Below are positions 44,036 to 54,300 of a DNA stretch of 64,000 nucleotides, in pieces. The translations under genes and the position numbers were made by a program. Numbering within the stretch: position 1 is the first letter of the stretch; each line of letters begins with the position of its first letter. Where the stretch lies: positions 13,915,001 through 13,979,000 of the forward strand of contig OX485807.1 in assembly GCA_950295325.1 (NCBI GenBank), read 5' to 3'. The notes beneath the pieces were generated by a model. The model was not told the origin of the DNA. It ran no database searches and saw only the letters and a program-made list of their open reading frames with translations. The DNA is from Polytrichum commune (lineage: Eukaryota > Streptophyta > Polytrichopsida > Polytrichales > Polytrichaceae).

Positions 44036-44734
44036 GCACGGAAAGATTCTCTTGGGTATATGGGCTCGCATGCATGTAGATGGAGTATATGCCCATAAGC
44101 GAATTCTTTCAGAGTGGAGTTGGAACGATGATGCAAGGATATGAACAAGAAAGCTGTAGAACCGTGAGGCTCTGTCCTTTGCTATGAAAGACTACAATTG
44201 TAGCTGATTACTTTGCTCACGCCAATCCATGGCTATTCATTATACCAAACCTTTCTTGGATTTTGTGCACCTTCTTCTCAAATACAGGTCAAGGATTGAA
44301 GCTACTCATTTATCACCCAAATTTTTAAAAATAAATAATCAAGAACTGCCGAAATAACTATAGTTAACTAGATTTCTTTCAATGCATTTTAGGGAGCACT
44401 TGTATATATATATATATATATATAAACTATAGTTAACATCCACATTACATAAAGTGGACCAAAAATAACAAGAACGAGTAACGGCCAAGTGTGAACACAA
44501 AGTAGTCAGGAAATTTGCTCTTGAAACGAAGATGTTGATGCATAGTCTCTGTCCTAGAGACAGAGCCAACAAATGTACATTAGTGTAGGTCCGTGGTTTT
44601 AACTAAGAAACGTGGGTCTTATGTGGCGCTCTTGTTAATCGGACACCCCTTTATTGAGTGGTATAAAACATTGAAAAGACAAGTGGTATGATGAGATGAA
44701 GGCAAGTGGCCTTAAATTGGACATTTGACTGGTT
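44036..44734. other. Intergenic DNA with a TA microsatellite
   Basis: (TA)n at about 44403-44424; no gene seen. Confidence 0.5.
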
Positions 44735-45010
44735 CCACTTCTTTTAGGATATTTAACACATGATTAGTATGAGATGAATAACAAGTTCAAATCGAGACCA
44801 TCAACATTTTTCTCATAGTTTTTGGAAGTCGTATGAGGATATAATTATTCATTATCAAAGCGGAGATTAATATATAGTTCTTCTTCAACGATCAAAGCCC
44901 CCCCCACCCCCCTTCTCCAATTTAAGTTAGCTATTGAACATAATTAACCATTTTTGTCTACACACCACTTAAACATAGGCGTCCAATTAAGATAAGTTTC
45001 TAAATATAGT
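44735..45010 (+). mobile_element. Dispersed repeat, family R
   Basis: 'acttcttttaggatatttaa', 'ttctcatagtttttggaagt', a C run near 44899-44912, and 'ccacttaaacataggcgtcc' match copies at 18885 and 41215. Confidence 0.6.
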
Positions 45011-45179
45011 AAATTATCTTATGTGCTCAATATATTGAATAGCTCGGGTACAATGTTGAGGAAAGAACCCAATGACCTACAACTTTAAAATGGAATAATT
45101 TTTTTTGCGAATAGTAGTCACTTGAACAATACAATTGGGGTGTACCAATGCTTCAAAATTACTATGAAGAAGACATTTA

Positions 45180-45330
45180 GGATGAAAGGAACACACAACT
45201 AGGAGGCCCTATGTGATCGATTCAAGAGTAAGGAGATCCTCACTTAGGACTCGAACCTAAAACTAGAAATGACAATCTTCATTATTCGTAAGTGCTAACT
45301 AGATGAAACAAATCCTGAGACAATTCAACA
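45180..45330 (-). mobile_element. SINE-like repeat with a tRNA-type B box
   Basis: On the minus strand it reads 'catctagttagcacttac…', then 'ttttaggttcgagtccta' (a perfect GGTTCGAGTCC box) and 'gtgaggatctcc…gtgatcacatagggcctcc'. This is the best preserved B box among the copies. Confidence 0.6.
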
Positions 45331-46036
45331 ACCAGTCTAGATGTTGGTGGAGTCGAAAGTGCCTACAAGTATGACCACATGTCTTATCTATAGCACTTGC
45401 AAGGATTAGCGACAACAAGATGTGAGGATTTGGAGTGGATTTGGAATAAGGATATTTTGGAGTTGTTTTTGTATTATTATTAAGGATTCCAAGACTGGTA
45501 TGATTTAAGAAAACTTTTAATTGCAAGCCTTGGTTTAGGAGGGGGAAAAAGGAATCCATATTAGAATAGAACCACCTATTCCTGATCAGGGCCCCATCAA
45601 GAATCTAGGTGGAATCTACATTTCTCCTAGAATTTGGTGGGCGAAGCAGCCTACATGGAAACCAACCCCAAGTCTTGAACTTCAGTTATGGTATCATGAT
45701 CGAGGGAATCGATAGTGCCACGACACATGCCCCCGGTTTTGAGGGCTAAAGTGAGGAGGAGTTTGTCTCAAAATGAGCAGTTATGGTAGACTCTAAACAT
45801 TGGTGATGTGTTTGGACCAACTTTTGGCTTCAAAAAATTCACAGTAATTTCAATTTAAGGAATAAAATCAATGAAAACTTGCAATCTTCTTGATTCCAAT
45901 CTTCCTTCATGTAGAAAATTTGCACTGCCTTATACTTCTCCAAATTTGGTGTAGAATCTCTTAAGTGATCGGTTATGGGCGCCTCTACTCTACATCTAAA
46001 ATCGACCTCATTTGAGAGTGCAAAAGGTATAAACAG

Positions 46037-46074
<38 letters not shown>

Positions 46075-46146
46075 TTGTAGATTTTCTTTTCTTTTTTGAT
46101 AAAATAGGAAGAAAAATCATCCATTCATAAGAAGCATAGTACGTAA
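45331..46146. other. Intergenic DNA with TC microsatellite
   Basis: (TC)n of about 16 units at 46039-46071; no gene recognised. Confidence 0.5.
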
Positions 46147-46331
46147 CACTAAACATGTGATTTAATGTGGCTCACCCTATTCATTATCGGAACAAACTAA
46201 TTGACTTGCAATGATCACTAGGTAGCAGCTAGAGAGGGTGTCATTTGATACGCGGTGCTAGATGTCCCAAAGGCCACTCTAATTCAGACGGCACAGCAAC
46301 GTTAATGCCACACTAAATCAGATGTTTAGTG
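46147..46331. mobile_element. CACTAAAT-family MITE (short)
   Basis: Left CACTAAACATGTGATTTAAT, right palindrome-like CACTAAATCAGATGTTTAGT then g (46311-46331). About 185 bp long. Confidence 0.75.
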
Positions 46332-47373
46332 TACAATGTAGTACTTACAAGGTACTTTGGAAACAATCGGCGAGTGTACAGTAGTAGAATTCGGGAGCAC
46401 ATTCTTGGGAGGATCAGTGTGGAGAGAATATAATGATTTGGGGAAGAATTATTGCAGCAAGCCATCTTGCAATGATGGTCGGTGGGAAAGAAAGAAAGGA
46501 AAGGAGAGGCAAGGAAAGGAAAAGGAAAGGTGGTAATTGAAAAAAACCATCAGAAGCCGTGGATGGATAGCTGAACCATTGTGATGAGTGGGTCATCATT
46601 TGGGTGTTTCGGAAGAATCGAAGATGCTTTCCATGGATTGGGAAGCACAGGCAGGCAGGCACCGGATCTGCTTGCCACTCTGTCTCATCACTCACACAGG
46701 TTGAGTTAGTCAGCCAATTGTTGCTTGGATGCTCAACAGTGGAAGTTACAGTGGATTGCAAGCATCATCTGGTGGTTTGAATCCTTCTCGGGTCAATCAC
46801 TCCCTCCCTCCCTCCGGGGTCGGGCTTGTCGGCGTCATTTTTAAGTAATTTACCGCAGTCTTAAATTGTATCTTGAATGCTTGGAACTGACGCGACTCTT
46901 TACCTTTCCGACCTTCTCACTTTGGATTCCTACTTGAAGCGACCGAGTTTCCGTCGTTCTGGATTTTCAAGGTGGGTGGATTGGTATTTCTGAAAACTTT
47001 CAGGCATGCTTGGCATAGTGATGAATGTTTAAGGGCATGGGGTGTGAATCTTTGCTGCTATGTATGTCGAGTGGTCGTCTTCGCTTCTTGCTTTTGGGTT
47101 CCTGTTCGTGTGACCGTCTCCTTCTTCGTCGAGCGGCAGGTTGGGTTGGAGTAATTCCAACTGTCCTCAGAATGGATGTCCACCACTCTCTTCAGATTCG
47201 AGTCATGATGATTCTGAACTACCGGCAACTTAGCCTACCGGATGTCATGTGATTAATCCTCTCTGGCCGAATTGTGATCTGCGGTCAATTTGGCACCAAC
47301 CGATATTGTCTGGGCTATGGGCGGTGCACTGGGAGTGTATGGATTTATATGGCTGTTTGATAGATGATTGAGT
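46332..47373. other. 5' flank of the ATL region
   Basis: No gene seen. A 'tccctccc' run lies near 46800. The sequence becomes less AT-rich from about 46950, as if entering a promoter or leader. Confidence 0.4.
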
Positions 47374-48555
47374 CTGCATATTTGTCGACGCAGATGGTGG
47401 AAATTTCGAAGCCCCATGGAGCTCCATATGAGATTTCTTTCGACGCAGGGATGGGAGGATCTTCCTGCCTACGCAACTGCGCGAGGATAAGTTACTACTA
47501 GTTCGAGGATAACCATCAAATTTTAGGAGGCACGGTGGAGGTGTGGAATCCGTGGCGGTGGAGAATTTGTTTGGAGAATTTGTGCAGGCATCAATGACAG
47601 CCAAGGTTTCGAGTACCAGGTGTGGTGGACCCTTCTAGAGGTATTAGGGTCCCCGGGTGAACGAGACGACCGGCTGAGGGTGATTTGGAAATCGACGTTT
47701 GATAGATTACTGTCTATGCATAATTGTCGACGCAGTTGGTGAGATTTCAAAGCTGTCTTCAATTCCATGTGGGGTTTCTTGCGAATCAGGGATGGGAGAA
47801 GCTTCCTGCCAACACAATTGCGCGAGGATACTACCAGTTCGGGGCTAACCATTAGAGTTTAGGAGACACAGTAGAGTTGTGGAAAAGTGGCGGTAGAAAA
47901 TTTGTGCAGCCTGGTATCAATGACAGCAGAGTTTCGAAGACCAGGTGTGGAACCTTGTAAAAGCATAAGATTTCCGGGGCGATTCCGAGTTGGCGTCTCT
48001 CTGTACTATAATTGTCGACGCAGTTGGTGGAAATCTCGAAGCTCTCTTCAAACCCATGTGAGGTTTCTTGCGAACCAGGGATGGGAAAAAATTTCTGCTA
48101 ACGCAATTGTGCGGGGAGACTACTAGTTCAGGGATGACCATCAGATTTTAAGAGGCAGGGTACTAGAGTTGTGGAATCAGTAGCGGTGGAGAATTTGTTT
48201 GGAGAAATTTTTGCAGGCATCGATGAAAGACGGCAAGGTTTCGAGGACCAAGTGTGGACACTTATAGAAGCATTAGGTTGAACGAGTCGACCGGCTGAGG
48301 GTGATTCCGAATTGACGTTTGGTTGATGACTGCTATGCATAATTGTCGACGCAGATGGTGGAAATCTTGAAGCATGACTGTCCTCTTGAACTACTAGTTC
48401 GAGGATAACCCATCACATTTTAGGAAGCACGGTACTAGAGTTGTGGAATCAGTAGCGGTGGGGAATATTATTGGAGAATTTCTGCAACCTGGTACCAATG
48501 ACAGCAGGGTTTCGAGGACCAGGTGTGGACACTTACAGAAGAAGCATTAGGGAAA
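47374..48555. repeat. Tandem array upstream of and running into the ATL gene (4 units, ~220-340 bp)
   Basis: Units begin at about 47374, 47716, 48008 and 48336, each with 'attgtcgacgcag.tggtg' and later 'gtagcggtggagaattt' and 'ggtttcgaggaccaggtgtgg'. Three of the four carry an ATG at the place equivalent to the ATL start (ATGACAGC); the third reads ATGAAAGA. In the first and third units that frame closes after about 15 codons. In the second it stays open for longer. Only the last unit joins the ATL reading frame. Confidence 0.88.
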
Positions 48556-49352
48556 GGTATTCCCTGGAAAACGAATCACCCGAGTATGCACCGGCACCTT
48601 CTTTCTATAATCCGTCACCATACCAGATTCCACCGGATTTCAGGACACCCCCGTCACCCACAGCAACAATCATCGAAGGTTCCTACTTCTCACGCTCCTT
48701 CAACTCCAACGTGGTGGTCGTGATGGCCGTCTTGCTGTTCGCCCTGGTCGTGGCGGCATTCATCAACACCGTCGCCCGGTGCATTCTGCGAAGGCGCCTA
48801 AACCCTCACTTTCCGGACGGCGACTCATCCCGGGACAAAGGTCTGGAGAAGAGCGACATCGAAGCGCTCCCTGTGATTGCTTACGGCTCTGATTCTCAGG
48901 GATTTAGCGAGTGCGTTGTCTGTTTGAGTGAGTTTGCGAGCGGGGAGAAACTAAGGGTGCTTCCTGCCTGCCGCCATGGCTTCCATTTGCAGTGCATTGA
49001 CACGTGGCTGCTTACTCACACTTCTTGCCCCGTGTGTAGAGGTAGTGTCGTCCCTGCTGTGGATTCTTGCTGTAGTGAGACTGATGACCAGTCTTGTCAC
49101 GGTGGAAGCAGTGGTAGGTTTGGAAGCTCCAGGTTCGGAAGTGCTCGAATTGCAAACGCGGATGCCACGGAGATTAATGAGGCCGGTCCGCAGCAACCTG
49201 GGAGCAGCATCGCCGAGGCTGATCAGGCCGCTTCTGCTGCATCTGGCAGCCGACCTAAGAGGTCAATCGCATCCATACTGAATGCGGAAACTATGTCGAA
49301 TCTCCTCCATGGTGTTGGGTCTCGTAGGTTTTCTCTCAGAATTCAGGGCTGA
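48498..49352 (+). CDS. ATL-family RING-H2 E3 ubiquitin ligase, intronless (284 aa)
   Basis: Single-exon membrane RING-H2 protein of the ARABIDOPSIS TOXICOS EN LEVADURA (ATL) type, which transfers ubiquitin from an E2 to substrates at membranes. Order of parts: a Pro/Tyr-rich extracytoplasmic N-terminus (1-70), one transmembrane helix (about 71-98, NVVVVMAVLLFALVVAAFIN), a basic stop-transfer (RRR), the ATL GLD-like box GLEKSDIEALPV (115-126), a canonical C3H2C3 RING (C139 to C180, with CxxC, CRHGFH, CIDTW and CPVC), then a Ser-rich tail. Intronless structure and length fit ATLs. The reading frame is open upstream to 48471 but has no ATG there, so the start is 48498. The first ~17 codons lie in the last copy of an upstream tandem array (47374-48555). 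A decayed copy of the 3' coding end lies just downstream. The substrate is unknown. Confidence 0.92.
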   Translation: MTAGFRGPGVDTYRRSIRERYSLENESPEYAPAPSFYNPSPYQIPPDFRTPPSPTATIIEGSYFSRSFNSNVVVVMAVLLFALVVAAFINTVARCILRRRLNPHFPDGDSSRDKGLEKSDIEALPVIAYGSDSQGFSECVVCLSEFASGEKLRVLPACRHGFHLQCIDTWLLTHTSCPVCRGSVVPAVDSCCSETDDQSCHGGSSGRFGSSRFGSARIANADATEINEAGPQQPGSSIAEADQAASAASGSRPKRSIASILNAETMSNLLHGVGSRRFSLRIQG

Positions 49353-49469
49353 TCATATTGCCTTTAATCGCATCGCATCGCATTCGGGCATTATATTCGT
49401 CGCCATCTCCACTCACTGGCATCAGTTTATGTAAGCACTCAAGGGTTTTACAGCTGCCCACTGTCGATT

Positions 49470-49690
49470 CCTGGAACCTGGTAGGTTTGGAAAGTCGAGG
49501 TTCGGGAGACTCTGAAAATGCAACTATGGATGTGGAGATTAATGAGGCCGACAGCAACCTGGGAGCATCACCGATGCTGGTCAGTGGTCAATTGCATCCA
49601 GGCTGTATGCCGAAACTTTGCCGAACCTAAACCACGGACTTAGGTCTTGTTAAGTTTTTTACATCAGAATTCAAGGTGCAGTGCATGAGG
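49470..49690 (+). pseudogene. Decayed second copy of the ATL 3' coding end
   Basis: From about 49480 the sequence repeats 49108-49352 of the ATL gene with many changes. Matching blocks are ggtaggtttggaa, aggttcggga, gagattaatgaggccg, cagcaacctgggagca, gtcaattgcatcca, gccgaaact and cagaattca. The copy has lost the reading frame through small deletions, so it is a relic of a tandem duplication, not an exon. Confidence 0.8.
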
Positions 49691-51150
49691 AGGCTGATCA
49701 CATTGCTACGATTTCCCAGCACATTCCGTGAAGCTTGTGGCGCCATCTCTCCTCAATGGCATTCAGCACTTGTAAGTACGTCACAAAGGTTGGCTGATTA
49801 CGGGCTTCTTCAAGCAGAAATTAACACGTGTGCTCCTCAAGGATTTCACTCTGGCCGCAGATTCAACGACAGTGTACACTACTTGGGACGACTTGGCATT
49901 CTGTGTCCCATGTTTTTGTCATCAAACATCGCCAATTACCTATCAGTGAGTTTAGGGGATTCGGGCCGGCAAGTTGGTATTCTTCAGGATTTGCCTTGGC
50001 TACTGCTCTGAGGATCTCCGTAGGGCTAAGGAAGGAAGATTCAGACAAAAGGCATGGATGTTTCAAACCGACCTGGTGGTTCCTACCGGATTTTTGCTTG
50101 ATGTATCTGTAGGTGGGTGATGCGTTTCGATCAAACACATCATTGCAGTGTTGTCGTTGATCCAGGAGCATTGTGGACCCTTGCAGGCTTGTGTGGTCTC
50201 GGGGTTAACAGATGAAAGTTGACACAAAGTAAGAGGTGAAAGGAGGCAATGACTCACGAGGCTACAGAGAACTAGCCCACACTGATTAAAAATCTGATCG
50301 AGAGCGATTGTGCAAGCAGGGTGCAATATTGCACCAGGTGTGTTGTTATCGACCCTTCACTTGGACCACAGCAAGCAATTCCTTGAACGAAAGTCAGAGA
50401 ATCCATGCCTTGTACATTGATTACTTTTTCACAGAAGTCAGAAGCCAGTATTTTGATATTTGTATATAGGTCTGGGTTTAGTTCTGGGTACCATGGTGAA
50501 TCAGGAGTGATTCTCAGGCTTCTTCCGGCGTTCATGCACAAATTGAGGTTCTATCTTTCTGTAACACATGTACCAATGACCACTGTGGACGCCTGTAGGT
50601 TAGGTTCTAGCCAAAGGCTTTTTGAACAAGAGGCTCCTTTTGTACAGGAAATTAGTACGACACCTACATTGAGAGGTCGTGGTGATTGATAATTATGTAT
50701 AGTGAATTAAATATGGGAAAAGGACATGACGAAATGAATGTGCAGTGATTCAGAGAAAGTTTTGAGTTTTGAGAATGTTACCAAATATTCCGACCTTGTT
50801 AATCAGGAGGGAAAACTGTAATATCTAGTTTGTACCTCTAGAAATCACAAGTCTTGAACACGTCAATGAATCAAGGATGTTCCAGTACAACCTTTGTCCA
50901 TGTCAAGTTTATTTCATCACATTATTGACTCCTGTTTACATGTGAGTGGAAATTTCTTCAGGTGAGCATTTCATCACTGCAGCTGATGGAAAACATAGAA
51001 AGATTGGCATCAAGAACCCAAGATTGTTTACATGTGCTTCCACATGTGACAACATCTGCATGTGCTTCCTTCCAAATTCGTTTATTTTTGCCTCAAAGTG
51101 GATTCAGATTAGCACTCAGGTTTATCTTCCGGTCCCGTGTCCTAGTTTTA
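49691..51150. other. Convergent intergenic region between ATL and the FGGY kinase
   Basis: Probably contains the ATL 3' UTR. Short open frames in both directions show no recognisable protein. The hairpin at 51155-51205 lies at its right edge. Confidence 0.45.
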
Positions 51151-51154
51151 ATGG

Positions 51155-51205
51155 TCACTGACGAGGTTGGTGACTCTCTCTCAATGTCACCAACCTCGTC
51201 AGTGA
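51155..51205. other. Perfect 20-bp inverted repeat (hairpin) in the 3' flank of the FGGY kinase
   Basis: The left arm 51155-51174 (tcactgacgaggttggtgac) and right arm 51186-51205 (gtcaccaacctcgtcagtga) are exact reverse complements with an 11-base loop (tctctctcaat). It lies 126 bp beyond the kinase stop codon, so it may fall within the 3' UTR. It is not part of any repeat family I recognise in the window. Confidence 0.9.
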
Positions 51206-51330
51206 TGTCAGGCAATTTTGCAGTTATCAGAAGATAATTTTTCGAATATTGTATCAAAGCAGTTGCTGATGACAATTCAATTTGACATGTTGCACCAAGA
51301 AAAAATTCAAGAGGTAGGTTGCAGGCAACT

Positions 51331-54300
51331 TTATATTGAGACCAAAGTGGTCCGCAAAGTAGAGAGTTTTTTAAACACATGCTTAACACCTGTATAAGAC
51401 TCTTTATATACATCGTACATCTCGTTGTAGATCTCAACATCAGAGGGTGAAGGATGAAAAAACTCATGCTGTTGGACCCAGTAGCCTGCACCATGAGAGG
51501 ATTCTTCGTCATCAGTTCTGAATATCCCATTGTGAAAGTCGAGTCCAAAGAAGACAGCAACATAGAGATGCATTATTCTATAATCCATATCGAATTCAGA
51601 CTATGTGAATTATTCCGAGACCCCTGAAGTTGGTGTGATACTTACCATCAGGTGTGAATGAAGAGTGCCAGCCAAGCCACTGGCCAGCAAGTAAAGCAGC
51701 TCCTTTAACGCCAACCTCCTGCATTTTACTGACTTTCAGAAACTATATCCGAGGATTTTGTAGCAATACATGAAAAGAGCAGTGAGGGTTACACTGATCA
51801 TTCATTCACTCATTGTCAGAGTAAGATAGATTGGTCACACCTGAGCATCAGAAAGCACCTCCACTGTCTGTCCAAAAATTCCTGCAATTATAGCAGGCCA
51901 GACTGGGGATCTGCACAATCGTAGAGAATTCTTGAGGCCAACAAAGCCAAGTATGTTCTGTGGTCGGAAGTTCTCCTTCAATGAACTTCCGTGGTTTGAT
52001 AGCTCAAGCCCAGTTACATATTTAGAAGTTAGGGATAAATTAATTGTACATACGATCAATATCTCCAAACACATTCTTGAAGATTTGCAGGACTTGCGAA
52101 CAAAAAAAAATGTATCAAGCAAGTAAACAGGCTAAAGTAGTGATTAAAGAGACCAAGGGGTCAAAGGGTAACAGACCTAGCTCCACCTCCAACCAAACGT
52201 AGTGGAGCACCTGCAAAGCAATCCCATGACCATTGTAAACTAAGCCATGATGATATTGGAGGATCTCATAAAGAGAAAGGTTATGAATACAAGGTTTTCT
52301 TGTACTGAGATCCTTCAAAATATGTGAGTTCAAGAAGGTTGAAAGGGAAGCCCTAATACCAGTGCTCAGTGATTGTCCACAAGCTAGAGCATCACGACTA
52401 GATCGCATGGCAAAAGCAACCCCTTCCATGACCTGTGTCAAATTTCTGAATGTTACAGGACAGTAGGAGTGTATCAAATTTCAACAAAGCAAACAGTTGC
52501 ATGTGTGTAAAATCAAAACCGAGATAATTTTGTGCAACTGTGGAAGGTCTTCAGTGTTAAGCTAGAAACAGTTACTCCACTTCTGTCCTTGACAGTGAGG
52601 AAGAGCAATTCCTTTGTAGGAAATATGGAGGGCAAGCTAGCAACAGAAGGATGTAACAAAGAATATCTTCTACATAGGACTTTACAATATCTGGAGTCCT
52701 GAGGTTAGTGATGTAAGCACCATGCTCTCTTATTGTAAGACCCACTACAAGGCTGGAGGCAGGCAGGTGGCAAATTCAAAGGAATTCACTGCCAGATTTT
52801 TAAAAACAAGTCGATCCATATGGATCATAATTTGAGAAAACAAAGAGAAGATCTATTATACAGATCCTAAATTAGTTAAATCATGTTGCTACTTGACATC
52901 AAATGATACTTTAACCACCAGACTACCAGACTAACCTTGTATGGACTCTTGCAAACCTAGCAGTTGAGGCCACACGAAATCTTGACATTAAAAGGTCAAT
53001 AAGAAGCTAGTCAAAAGTTATTGAAAGGGTCATAAGATGCAAGCTGAGAGGAGGGTACTGACAGCACGGAACATGTGTTCATGTGTGGTTGATGCTGAAA
53101 TTCCAAGGAAGCATGCACGAGCACTTCCATCTTCAACCGGGCACCTTTCCCCTGTATTTTGCACCAGATCAATAATCTATGCTCCAAGAACACCATCTCC
53201 TTGTTCTGGAGTGTGGGAGATTGAACTCTTATAAATTTAAAATCCCCAACTACAATTGCAAAGTTTACGAGCTCCTCGATATGCTAAAATGAACCACATG
53301 GACTCCTCCTGACGTTTTGATCTCCAGATTTTATGCAGAACGAGGAGCTGTCTGCTCATTGAACCTACAAGTGATGAAAAGATACTTATGTCCTGGTACT
53401 AACTTCCAAAATTTCTAAGACAGTGACCTTACAAACAACACAATCGTCATCCATAAGACAAACCATGTCATGGAGCTGGAGCAGGTTACCATTCAAGTAG
53501 GGTAGGTACAGAAGTCCCCCTGAGCCAGCACCTTCCAACTGTACTAAGCTATCAATCTGCTCCATGCTTGTACCCCCTGCCAAGTGCCACTGCTGACTAT
53601 TAGAAGCAATAAATGCTGTCAATGGATGTCTCTAATAGACGCCATAAGCTTTCAAATTGACACATAGGTAAAATAGCCACCTTGCTCATATGCTGAATAC
53701 TAAGGTTCAGAAGCACAAATTGTATACCAGGTGCTCCAATATTTGCCGCTGCCCATGCTAAATTGCCTCCAGCAGTCATTATGGATCCTGCCAAATTGAC
53801 ATGGACTACTGTTTTGAAGGTCTGCAAAGTGGATTCCAAGCAAGACAAACATATAATTACAAGGATCCAAAAAGACCTGTAGATTTAAATGTACTCCAAA
53901 AACAAAACAAAATCAAGGGTATGCACAAACAAGACTAACACATGTAACTTTTCATCTCAAAAGTTGTCCCCAGCCTTCACCAGTTTTGAAGACGAGTGAT
54001 GGATCTGGATGGCCCAGTGTAAATACTCCAGCTGGTCGTCCAGTCTGTACATACATCAACGTGGTTATAACTTATACCTGTCAGTTTCAAAAAAGGTTCA
54101 ATCAAATCAAGTGGACTGGTCAGTGAAGAAGGTATAATGGGAATAAAGTCACAATTTACCCCTCTGTTAGCTGAAGATGAGTCCAAAGGCCGTGGGAAAG
54201 AACCAGCCACCCATCTATACAACACAACTGCACAAGTTAGTATATTGAGATGCGCACCATCAAATTTTGCATGCCCACCTTTAAATACCCACTTTACCTC

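Noticed and set aside
48951-49281. Open frames on the opposite strand and other frames of the ATL gene
   Set aside because: Shadow frames of a clear RING-H2 gene with no domain of their own.
49676-50011. 111-codon plus-strand frame downstream of ATL
   Set aside because: No recognisable domain; probably 3' UTR or intergenic sequence after the duplicated ATL end.
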